DNA of 64,000 nt from Henriciella sp. GTDB lineage: Bacteria; Pseudomonadota; Alphaproteobacteria; Caulobacterales; Hyphomonadaceae. The stretch covers positions 186,001 through 250,000 of the forward strand of contig NZ_JAPYPG010000005.1 of NCBI RefSeq assembly GCF_029937755.1, read 5' to 3'. Under the pieces are notes generated by a model. The model was not told the origin of the DNA. It saw only the letters and a program-made list of their open reading frames with translations, and did not search any database. This document shows, piece by piece, positions 56,301 through 63,800 of the stretch; position 1 is the stretch's first letter; every line of letters starts with the position of its first letter. The position numbers were made by a program, and so were the translations under genes.

Positions 56301-57580
56301 CCGTCGAGATCGACCACATCGAAACCGGGGAAGACGGGAAAACCGTCCTCGGGACGGGATCGCTCTGGGTCGATGGTTTGCGAATTTACGAGATGCGCGG
56401 CGTGAGCATCCGGGTGCGTGAAAAAACCGGACTGGAATCGGACTGTCACCGGACTGTTTTCGGACCCTCATTTCCGGCCTGGGTCGGCGCGCACCGGCCC
56501 ACCCACACCCTTCCGGCGCTGCCGCTCCTCTCGCAGGCCGGGATGCTGTTGCGACAGGCACAGAACACCGGGATTTCCGGATACCCAATTGAAATAAAGG
56601 CGTTTTCCCCAAAGCAGTGGGCGAACATTCCAGAGGACAGCCTACGGCTCGAGACCCGTGTCAGACCCGACGGCCGGGCGACCCTGCGCGCACGAAAGAC
56701 CGCTGACCCTGACGCCCCCTTCCACATACTGTCCGCTGGAGAGATCGTCTCTCGCCCCCGTCCACCCGCGCCGCGCCTGAAACCGCGAGACCATGGTGTG
56801 CCACTGCCCGATCCTTATGAAACAGCCGACCTCTTCCACGGCCCCGGGCTGCGCCCCGTTACCGAAATGCGCCGTGATGCAAGCGGCTTTGAGGCGACGG
56901 TCGATCTTGAACAAGCCGCCCATCCGGGGGACGCGTTCGACGCGGTCATCCTGGATGCGCTGGTGCACGGCCCTCCGCACGAGCGCCCGGAAGAGTGGTT
57001 CGACGGTGTCGAGGATTGCGCGATCTATCCCGTTCGTATCGACCGGCTGGTGATCTGTTCCGACCTTCCCGAGACCGGCCACCTTACCATTCGGGGCGTG
57101 CCCGGCCAGCGCGATCCGGCAACCGGCGACCTACCCGTCACCATTGAGGCCTTCCTCGGGACGAAACTGTGGGCGCGCCTGGACCTGATCGAGAAAGCCT
57201 ATCCGAAAGGTCCGCTTGCCGCGCTGGAGCCCCTGGAAAGACGCGATTTTCTGACGGGCGCCAGCGATGCCCATCCGTCACCGCTCAGCCGCTGCGACGG
57301 GACACGCACGCTCCTGTCCCCCGCCGATGTTATCGCGTGTGACTGGTTGCCAGGCACGGTTGCCGCCGCCTGGGGCTGCGACGGGCTGACGGGCAGTGCG
57401 CTGGTCAAAGCTGTCGCAGTGAAGGAGCATTTTGCGCGCAAGTGGGGGATCCACCCGCGGAAAGTCCAGTTCGATCCGCCATTCGTCATTGGACCGCATG
57501 GCCGTCACCGCTACGAATTGACGTTCGAGTCGAAGGCCCGGGCATGGGCCGTTGCGGATGATGTGTATGAGCAAGATTGA
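50321..57580 (+). CDS. pfaC: PfaC-like megasynthase: KS-CLF-AT-DH-DH with dehydratase-like C-terminus
   Basis: At 2419 residues this joins what are PfaB and PfaC elsewhere. Order: active KS (1-415; Cys174 in DAACASSLY, HATGT, GNLGHLITAAG), a chain-length-factor KS lacking the Cys (about 430-720), an AT (about 800-1145; Ser898 in GLSSGE), and a Pro-rich linker. Two FabA-like double-hotdog dehydratases follow (about 1250-1670 with His1550 in GHFHEDPCMPG; about 1700-2040 with His1929 in AHFFSDPVQPG). The last 370 residues contain a PKS-type dehydratase-like region (LFHGPGLRP) and a VKEHFARKW segment resembling the WxxKE helix of phosphopantetheinyl transferases. ATG 50321 lies in the ketoreductase stop overlap. 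It probably works with PfaA, KR and PfaD to elongate and desaturate acyl chains. Confidence 0.88.
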   Translation: MADGGFEPIAIVGRGCVLPGALTPAALWQAVLEDRDLLSQAPAGKWGVTDSEQAAMSYRGGFVTGFDDVFDPSAYDLGEIGVLSLDPLFQWLLHAGREAWQEAGSPKVKRKKLGVIAGNLGYPSRTLCDFAGDIWDSGQSEIEPFNRFNTGGPARLLAQALGAKGPAFALDAACASSLYAVKLACDRLQDGSLDVAVAAAVNGADNLILHQGFSALNALSPTGRSRPFVKGADGLVPAEGAAAIVLKRLADCTSDDTVYGVIRGIGLSNDGRRKSLLAPDEGGQAEAMAAAWAMSGLDPSADIGLVEAHATGTPTGDKVELMATAQHFAGVDGLPVGSLKGNLGHLITAAGLASLIKMSFAINEGIIPPTRLDGAALDSFSTSTLIPARKADWPADRQRVAAISNFGFGGNNAHLILTADEGERPKPPKRKRSKPEAVICSTGLSMGPDRGVAAVLQRLSRPPQQARGAMAEVASQPKLLRTPPSELRSAQGQQLALYDAVDEALNRHPLEDGARVGVFTGFSCSPEAARWMLRARIAERLGLDPQAPETDAIRNDIAPPLKAGDVLGAMPNVSANRINVRGDWRALGFAVMEEEVSGLRALELAMRALEAGEIDAAIVAAADLSSDPVHETATRETGGDAAVAFVLKRAGEADGPLLKSLKLDGARAKPTLFEHLYGRSHAAGSLARLAVQAELTARGLMLEDTGLAPSLDRKALKLALPGGTAKLKATPRPAPDLLRQAPLLETYAADTPEALAKAISIGQQGGSGLSRLAFVASDETSLAAKRDVALAALKSGHAPAGDGIHYGAGPAAGDLAFVFTGAAAAYPGMGLGLFAAFPELGPLMTQKFPAAQDVARLLATGLAPAYDQLRATTLITQAQHILLTRLLGLKPSVAMGLSSGETNSLIAFGAWVDADGLMATIGESGMYTEDLAGAFRTAQAAWKDDAPVEWQTWRVRAEEARIRTALEDEPRCDLTILYSPTDGVISGDAAACQRALKQLGGSAIRVPHDLVVHTPMMAPYEKTWHQLHHRKTKAPKGVRFYANAVNGAYTPNADTIADMLTGQAVSEIHFPKTLAQAHADGVRTFVEIGPRDTLTGAVRETLGETVQAVAADRFGQPALMDIATLSATVFAAGHTIDTGWIKTRLAEARNNAIPLRTKAPGEMVFPAHAPLPRLPKRHPKRHVSRPEAKALKPFTPPPPKPATGRTLHLPPGSTWTAPSGPGTKATALLERPQTTPTARRATPKLATAAKPHVRPLERWEPTGPSFTRAELEQAAAGRISDVFGPQFSAQDKFRRQVRMPRPPLLLCDRITGIDAEALVQGKGTIWTETDVTDGHWAVSDGVLRPGPLIEAGQADLALISWMGADMLNCSDRVYRLLGCELTFHEGGLPRVGETVRFQISIKGHAELSGVRMFFFEYDGYADDRLVLSVRNGQAGFFTDEELANSKGVLWDAETDSAPTADAVLDKMAPTAKRSFSAAEVAAFRAGDTFRCFGEGFERAAPQTRPARLPSGRLALFDDIESFDPAGGPWGRGYLKARQHVPKDAWFYDGHFHEDPCMPGTLMAEAAVQALEFTAAAMGLTVDRDSHVFEPMPGEAATFYCRGQVIPDADHDVTYEVFVDEVIDGEEPVVFASLLARSDGRKVFYCPRFGVRLRRQWPEMKKAANVPHYVNDECDVRGDEAAMIECGSGAPSNAFGSMYAPFDTRGAVPRLPQPPYHMVSRVLSVSGPSGQQKAGLTAVAEYDIPPDAWYFLDGGTGTMPFSVLTEVILQPCGWLASYSGFALSGETRFRNLDGKGTTARQIRPEDGTIRTRTTLTRCSRVGPMTIVFFELEATLADGTPVVTLETSFGFFTKASLAAQAGLKASDEARAFINAPADPPSEAETVLPASTGRLGLLDLIDRYEPDGGENGLGRIRARQSVDPYAWYFRAHFFSDPVQPGSLGLDMLVQLLARAADLKGAGAGFDDPVWEPVAPGNEVAWTYRGQVTPTAKQVTATVEIDHIETGEDGKTVLGTGSLWVDGLRIYEMRGVSIRVREKTGLESDCHRTVFGPSFPAWVGAHRPTHTLPALPLLSQAGMLLRQAQNTGISGYPIEIKAFSPKQWANIPEDSLRLETRVRPDGRATLRARKTADPDAPFHILSAGEIVSRPRPPAPRLKPRDHGVPLPDPYETADLFHGPGLRPVTEMRRDASGFEATVDLEQAAHPGDAFDAVILDALVHGPPHERPEEWFDGVEDCAIYPVRIDRLVICSDLPETGHLTIRGVPGQRDPATGDLPVTIEAFLGTKLWARLDLIEKAYPKGPLAALEPLERRDFLTGASDAHPSPLSRCDGTRTLLSPADVIACDWLPGTVAAAWGCDGLTGSALVKAVAVKEHFARKWGIHPRKVQFDPPFVIGPHGRHRYELTFESKARAWAVADDVYEQD

Positions 57581-58151
57581 GTTGATTGTGGTGGATGAGC
57601 GCACGCTGCCGCTGGTCCAGCACCTGCGCTACCGGGTCTATTGCGCCGAGAAACAGTTCGCCATGCCGGGCGCCGATCATGAAGCCCGCATGTTGTTCGA
57701 CGAGGCGGACTCACTGGGCGTAACCTTCGCTCTTTTCGACGGTGCCGATCTTGTCTCAAGCGCGCAGGTGATCCCGGTCGATCCGCTCAAGGCCCCTGAT
57801 AAGTTTGCGGTTTTTGATCTTCGAAATGCCTTGCCCCGGCCCGACCATGGCGCCGTAATCGTCTCGAAACTGGTGACCGCACCGGACCGCCGCGGCTCCA
57901 AAACGCTCGGCCCGGTGATGCGCGCGGTGCTCGATTTCGTCGCGCAGGAAAAGCGCCGCTACATCGCCATCCTGGCAGAACCCTCAATGCGGGACTTCTA
58001 TGTCTCCATGGGCTTCGACATCATGAAGGAAGACATTGATGCCGCGCCCTTTGGAAAGGTCGCGCTCATGGTCTTCGACATGCGCGATGAGCGTCATACG
58101 AGCGGCAAGTCGCTCGCCGGGTGGATGTTCAAATCGGTCTTTACCGGCTGA
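57567..58151 (+). CDS. GNAT-fold acyltransferase, autoinducer-synthase/FeeM-like
   Basis: The 194-residue protein has an early LRYRVYCAEKQFAMPGADHE segment like the Arg/Tyr-rich N-terminus of LuxI and FeeM-type N-acyl amino acid synthases. It continues with ALFDGADLVSSAQVIP, a cofactor-loop region VIVSKLVTAPDRRGSKTLGPV, and FYVSMGFDIMKE typical of GNAT ends. Such enzymes take the acyl group from acyl-ACP to an amine. Its start lies inside the end of the PfaC-like gene (14-base overlap), which argues for a role in releasing the synthase product. Acceptor and product are unknown; a protein or lipid acetyltransferase is the alternative. Confidence 0.7.
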   Translation: MSKIELIVVDERTLPLVQHLRYRVYCAEKQFAMPGADHEARMLFDEADSLGVTFALFDGADLVSSAQVIPVDPLKAPDKFAVFDLRNALPRPDHGAVIVSKLVTAPDRRGSKTLGPVMRAVLDFVAQEKRRYIAILAEPSMRDFYVSMGFDIMKEDIDAAPFGKVALMVFDMRDERHTSGKSLAGWMFKSVFTG

Positions 58152-58776
58152 AGGCCAAGACGGCGAGCCAGTCCTCAGACGGATGGATGGCCTTGAGGTG
58201 AACGATCGTACCGCCCTCGTCCAGTTCGACATCGTCAATGCCGCCAGAGATGAAAGGCACTGGAATGTCTATGGTTTTCGCGCCACCGCGAAACCCGTTG
58301 CCCCGCCATTTCAGCACAGCTTCCTTGGCACACCAAAGGCGGTAGAAACCGTGGAGCGCGTCCGGCCCATCCCCCAGTCCCGCCATGACCGCGCGTTCGG
58401 TCTGCGTGGCGATCATGTCGAGCATCGGCGCAACACGACGCGGCAGCACCTGTTCCACATCTGCCCCCAGTCGTCCGTCACGAAGCAGCGCGGCAAAAGC
58501 GTGTGGGCCGGAGCGGGACCAGGAAACCGAGACGCTATCATCCCCCTCCACGCCGGGCGGCGCATCATCATGGATCTCAAGCCTGACCGCATCTTCCGCT
58601 AGCCGCAGTTCACGCGCCGCCAGGAGGCGCATCAGGTGACGGGCATGCAGGAAGTTCTGGGCGTGGGCAGGATCAATCAGTCGTCCGGCCCGGTCGGCTT
58701 CACGCTGGTCTCGAGGACTGAGCGGAGGCGCGGCGGCCTGCCGGCAGGCATGGGTCCAGACCGGTGTATCCTGCAT
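58141..58776 (-). CDS. Sfp-type 4'-phosphopantetheinyl transferase
   Basis: The 211-residue enzyme has the Mg-binding LGADVEQVLP and the FYRLWCAKEAVLKWRGNG motif (WxxKExxxK) of the Sfp family, plus a basic N-terminal CoA-binding part (ARHLMRLLAA). It should attach phosphopantetheine to the tandem ACPs of PfaA, activating the synthase. It is convergent with the GNAT gene, and their 3' ends overlap by 11 bases. Confidence 0.9.
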   Translation of the reverse strand: MQDTPVWTHACRQAAAPPLSPRDQREADRAGRLIDPAHAQNFLHARHLMRLLAARELRLAEDAVRLEIHDDAPPGVEGDDSVSVSWSRSGPHAFAALLRDGRLGADVEQVLPRRVAPMLDMIATQTERAVMAGLGDGPDALHGFYRLWCAKEAVLKWRGNGFRGGAKTIDIPVPFISGGIDDVELDEGGTIVHLKAIHPSEDWLAVLAFSR

Positions 58777-59123
58777 TCGGTATCTGCTCCCCGTCCGGCG
58801 TGACCGTCACAACTGGCTGCTAAGACGGTGCATTGAATTTTGCATGTCTTTCAAGACTTTCCACACGGCTTTGTGCCTACTCTTGCCGATGATGCCGACA
58901 CTCAATCAACAGACCTTTCCGCCGCATGAAGACGGTCGCAAAGCGGCCGGGCGGCGCCACGCCGCCGCCTGTAAACGCAGCCCCGCATGGCAACATCACA
59001 AAAAGTCCTGCGTTTATTCATTTCCGGTTTGGTTCGGTCATGTGAATAAGAGCCAGCGCCCCAGCCCTTGTCGTGCAGGTTTTGCATAACAGGTTGATGG
59101 TGTGCCAGCTCGGCTCAAAGTAG
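58777..59123. other. Intergenic region before tamA
   Basis: This 347-base gap between divergent PPTase and tamA has no convincing gene; a frame at 58844-59089 lacks a ribosome-binding site and any protein-like pattern. Two hairpins are visible: GTCTT-TC-AAGAC (58846-58857) and GGCGGCG-CCA-CGCCGCC (58950-58966). The second could form a structured leader for tamA. Confidence 0.5.
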
Positions 59124-60890
59124 ATGAAGATACACGCAACAGTCCTGATTACCGCTGTGACGTTGATGGCACTGCCAGCAGCGGCCGCACCGGTGAGCGT
59201 TGACTTCACCGGAGACAATGTCACCGACGAGGTCGAAGAGGACGTTCGCGGTGCTCTGCCAGATGAAAGTCGAGCCAAAACCGTTCTGGAAGCCCGCCGG
59301 CAGGGCCGCCGTGCCGTCAGCGCTGCTCGCAAGATGCTCAACAGCCTTGGCCACTACGATCCACAGATTGACCTCGGCATTGAGAGTACCGAGCCGCCAG
59401 CCGCCCGGCTTCGCATCGATCCCGGCCCGAGATTCGCGCTGGGGCCGGTCACGGTCGACTTCAACGGCACCCCGCCGACCAGCGCTGTCGCAGAGGAAAT
59501 CCGCGACGCCCTGCCCGTCAGCCAAGGCCGGCCGGCCATTCCGTCCGAAGTCCTGGAAGCTGAACGCTGGATCGTCACGCAGCTGCGCGAGAAGGGCTAT
59601 CCCTTTGCCGAAGTAAGCGACAAGCGCCTGCTGGGAGACCGCGACGCCGAAACGATCGAGGTCACATATCTTGTTCAGGCCGGTCCGCGCGTCCGGTTTG
59701 GCGAGACCCATTTTCCGGAAGACGAAATCGTGACGAAGGCTTCTTATCTGGAGCGCCTCGTCCCCTACGAGCAGGGCGGTTTATACGATCCCGAGAAACT
59801 GTCAGCCTTCAACCGCCGGCTTGCAGAGACGCGGCTGTTCCGCGTTGCGCGCGCCTCACTGGCAGAAGAGCCAAGCGGCATAGCCGAAGACGGCACCGAG
59901 ATTCGCGACATCGTCATCACCATGAACGAACGCGAGCGCAACACCATTGCCGCCGGCGCCAGCTACTCGACCTCTGAGGGCTATGGCCTCAATTTGGAGT
60001 ACACGCGGCGTAATCTCAGCCGCCGCGGCGATACGCTGACCAGCGAGATAACCGTCGCCGAACTGGAGCAGTCTCTCACTGTTGTCTGGCGCCGCCCGAA
60101 CGAGCTTGGTTATGGCCGAGGCCTCGTCCTGAATGCGGGGGCAACAACCGAACAGACCGATGCCTATGACCGTCAGGCTCTTGAAGTCGGGGCTGCCTTC
60201 GAAGTCGTCAAAAGTCCTGAATTCACCTATTCTTACGGCGTCACTGGCGAGATCGTGCGCGAAGAAGACGATCTCGGCGAGCGCGACCTGCAAATCCTCT
60301 CCGTCTTCGCCGATGCGCGTCTCGACAAAACCGACAGCGTGCTCGATCCCCGCAAGGGCTGGCGCGCCAATGGGCGTGTTTCGCCGGCCTATTCATTCGG
60401 CGATGAAAGCAACCCTTATGTCCGTTCGGTCGGCCAGGTCAGCGGATACATCCCCTTTGACGAGGACCGCCGCTTCGTGCTGGCGGGCCGGCTGAAGGCA
60501 GGCGCGGCTCTTGGCGCCAACGCCGCCGACCTGCCGGTCGATGACCGCTTCTATTCCGGTGGTGGCGGCAGCGTGCGCGGCTATGCCTATCAGGCGATCG
60601 GTCCGCGCGCCGATGACGGGACGCCCCTCGGTGGCAAGTCGGTCGTCGAAGCCTCTCTGGAAGCGCGCTACCAGATCCGGCCAAAGATTGGCGTCGTTGC
60701 CTTTATCGATGCCGGCAGCGTGTCGATTGACGAATTCTCGAACTTCAATGACGCGCGCTATGGCGCCGGTATCGGTGTCCGCTATTCAACGCCCGTCGGA
60801 CCGATCCGCCTGGATGTTGCCGCGCCGCTGAACCCGACCGATTTCGACGATCCGGTCCAGATCTATATTTCTATCGGGCAGGCCTTCTGA
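59124..60890 (+). CDS. tamA: Outer-membrane translocation/assembly protein TamA (Omp85)
   Basis: The 588-residue protein has a signal peptide (MKIHATVLITAVTLMALPAA), POTRA-like domains to about residue 265 (GPRFALGPVTVDF and GPRVRFGETHFP are POTRA starts), and a C-terminal barrel with the conserved loop GGGGSVRGYAYQAIGP and a closing strand IYISIGQAF ending in Phe. TamA works with TamB in assembling outer-membrane proteins and moving lipids between membranes. Its stop overlaps the tamB ATG (TGATG). Confidence 0.93.
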   Translation: MKIHATVLITAVTLMALPAAAAPVSVDFTGDNVTDEVEEDVRGALPDESRAKTVLEARRQGRRAVSAARKMLNSLGHYDPQIDLGIESTEPPAARLRIDPGPRFALGPVTVDFNGTPPTSAVAEEIRDALPVSQGRPAIPSEVLEAERWIVTQLREKGYPFAEVSDKRLLGDRDAETIEVTYLVQAGPRVRFGETHFPEDEIVTKASYLERLVPYEQGGLYDPEKLSAFNRRLAETRLFRVARASLAEEPSGIAEDGTEIRDIVITMNERERNTIAAGASYSTSEGYGLNLEYTRRNLSRRGDTLTSEITVAELEQSLTVVWRRPNELGYGRGLVLNAGATTEQTDAYDRQALEVGAAFEVVKSPEFTYSYGVTGEIVREEDDLGERDLQILSVFADARLDKTDSVLDPRKGWRANGRVSPAYSFGDESNPYVRSVGQVSGYIPFDEDRRFVLAGRLKAGAALGANAADLPVDDRFYSGGGGSVRGYAYQAIGPRADDGTPLGGKSVVEASLEARYQIRPKIGVVAFIDAGSVSIDEFSNFNDARYGAGIGVRYSTPVGPIRLDVAAPLNPTDFDDPVQIYISIGQAF

Positions 60891-63800
60891 TGAGCAGTGA
60901 GACGGCCACTCCCGAAGGCGAAAAGAAGCGCCGCCCCATTCTGAAATGGAGCCTCATCGTGCTTGGCGTACTGGCCGGGCTCGTCCTCATCCTGCTGCTG
61001 ACCCTGCGCTTTGCTGCGCAGTCGGAATTCGGCCGGCAGTTCGTTGAAAAGCGGATCGAGGCGGCGGATCCGTCCGGCCAGGATATCGAGATTGAAGGCC
61101 TGTCCGGCGACTTGCTGGGCACCTTTCGGATCGAGCGACTGACCATTGCCGATGATCAGGGCGTGTGGCTCGTGGCGGAAGATGTTCTCGCTGACTGGAA
61201 GCCGCTGGCCTTGCGCAAGCGGGCCCTGCTGGTTGATGCCTTCGAGGCTGATCTTATCCATATGCTGCGCCGGCCCAATCTCGTTTCGAACGCTTCTTCC
61301 GGCGGGGGCTCGATGCCACTGCGCGCCGGCGAACTGGACAGGCTGCGCATCTCCGAATTACGCACCGAAAAGGGCGTGTTGCCCCGCGCCCTCAGCCTCG
61401 AGATAAATGGTCAGGGCCGAATTGCAGGCGATGGCGGACGCACACAACTCTCTGTCCTGCCACTCGAAGGCGAAGGCGATGAACTGCTCGCCGACCTTAC
61501 CTGGTCTGACGATGTTCGCCTGCGCGGAACGCTTGATCTCAATGGCCCGGCCGGCGGCCTGTTTGCCGCTCTGGCCCGTCTCGAGCCTGGCCAGTCGCTT
61601 TCGGCCTCGCTTGATGCCGACGGCACTCTGGATGACTGGGCGGGCGAAGCGACCATTGCTGTCGATGGCGAAACGGCCGTCGAGGCCGAAGCCGGGACCG
61701 AAGATGGTGTCATTGGCTTCGATCTAACAGCCTTCCCGCGCCGCCATCCGCTGTCGCGCCAGGTTGCCGATACGCTGGGCGAAACGATCACGGTGGAAGG
61801 CCGGCTGTTGAGCAATGATGACAGGCAGCGTCTGCTGGAGCTGACGGCCAATGCCGAGGGCCTGGAACTGGACGCTCAGGCCGGACGACCGCAATCGGGT
61901 ACCTATAGCGCAGATATCCGCCTCGCGATTGACGAGCCATCTCGCTATGCGGACAGAGACAACATCTCCGTATCCAGCGCCCTTCTCGACGGCACCCTTG
62001 TCTATGATCAGGGCGCGGCACGTTTTGAGGGTACGCTGGAGGCGAGCGATGTCGATGTCCCCTCCTTCACCGCCGAGACCGTCTCCGGCCCGCTCAACGT
62101 GGTCTATGACAGCCCATCCATCCTCGTGCGCACCACGCTGACAGGTGAGCGCGCAACTCTGCCGGGCATGACCGGCAAGATTGCCGGGGGCCAGCCAGTC
62201 CTCAAACTCAACGGGCAATACGCCCTCGGCAGCAGAACGCTCTCCCTTCGTGAAACTCTCCTGACCGGGAAGGCCGGGCGTGTCAGCGCAGCCGGAACGA
62301 TGAGTTTCAGCCCGTCTTTCAATGCCGATATGGCAGGCAGCTTCACAGTGGATGGCGCAGCGGCCGATCTGCAGCGCCCGGTCAAGCTGAATGGCCAATT
62401 CCAGGCCAATCGTGCAGGGGCAGGCCGGACGACCTTCACCCTCTCCACCCGGGCCAGCAATTTCGGCAGTCTCCCCTCCCCGCTCAGCCAATGGAGCGAT
62501 GGCCAGGCGCGTCTCGATGCACGTGGCGAAATACAGGGCGGCGGTGCCGTGCGGCTTTCCTCCTTCTCCCTGCAATCGGGGACGCTTCAACTCGATGGGT
62601 CCGGGCGCATGACATCCGAGCAGCGCCTCATGGCCGAGGCCGACCTCACCGCAGGTGAAGCCCGGCTGGCCGGCATGGCGCTGGACAGCCTGAACGGACG
62701 TGTCTCCATCACTGGCCCTGTCTCCGATCTCAATTTTGAAACCCGGCTCAATGCACCCTCGCTCGGCAATGACAGCATCAGCTTTTCCAATATCAACCTG
62801 ATCGCCGACGGCAGATATGGAGATGGCACGCTGAACACGGCGGCCGAGCTCACTTCCGAGACCTCGAACAATGGGCCGATAACCGTCAGGACAGGCCTGA
62901 TTGTGAACGGTCGGCAGTGGTCGGTCAGCGACTTTCAGGCGGAGTGGGGCTCACTGACTGCCGAAGCTGGCCTTCGAGGCGATGGCGGCAAACTGAGCAC
63001 GATACGCGGCGAGCTGAGCGTAAATGGCAACCTGCCGGAAGGCTTGCCGGCAGAGCGCATCGTCGCGGACGCCAATATCCAGGGAGAAAGGCTCGCTATA
63101 GATGCAACGCTGGAATCCTTCGCGGTAGGGCCGACAGAAGCTGATGCGCTTGTCTTCCGCGCCAGTGGCACCCCTGAGAACGTAGACTTCCTGATTGAGA
63201 TGAGGGGCAGCACGGAACTGAATGAGCTCAGTTACGAAACCGTACTGGACATGGACGGCCACGTGGAAGGCCTGACCACTGGCCGGATCGACCTGACCAC
63301 ATCGCTGTCTGCCCTGCTTGGCGATATCGGCCTGAATACCGAAGAACCGCTCCGCTACACTCAGTATGAAGACGGCTTTGAAGCCTCTGCCCGGTTTGCG
63401 GCCCTCGGCGGGACCTTCTCTCCTTCGGTCACAACGCGTGGGCAAACCGCACTACGGCTTGAAGGAGAAGGCTTGCGGATCGCGCCGGTTCTCCTGATTG
63501 CAGGCCGGCCGGCGCTGGAAGGCGTCCTGTCGATTGACGTCGACTTCACTGAAACCGAAGGCGGTCTGTCCGGCCCGTTCAACGCCGAACTGGCGGGCAT
63601 TTCCCAGCCGGGATCCGAACTCGGTCCGGTTGATCTCATCATTTCGGGAGACCTGCAGACCGACCAGCTCGTGACCAATATTCGTGCCGATGACAATGAG
63701 GCGCTGGAAGCCCGGGTCGATATTACTGTGCCTGTGCGCACGATGGAGGCCCCGCCCTTCATCCTTCGCCAACCGGATACGGAGATGCCGTTCCAGGCGC

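Noticed and set aside
53870-56449. Open frame of 859 codons on the minus strand
   Set aside because: It lies opposite the dehydratase domains of the PfaC-like gene, in high-GC DNA where long antisense frames are common; no motif is recognisable.
58844-59089. 81-codon frame between PPTase and tamA
   Set aside because: No ribosome-binding site, unusual composition with many Pro, His and Arg, and hairpins inside the frame.
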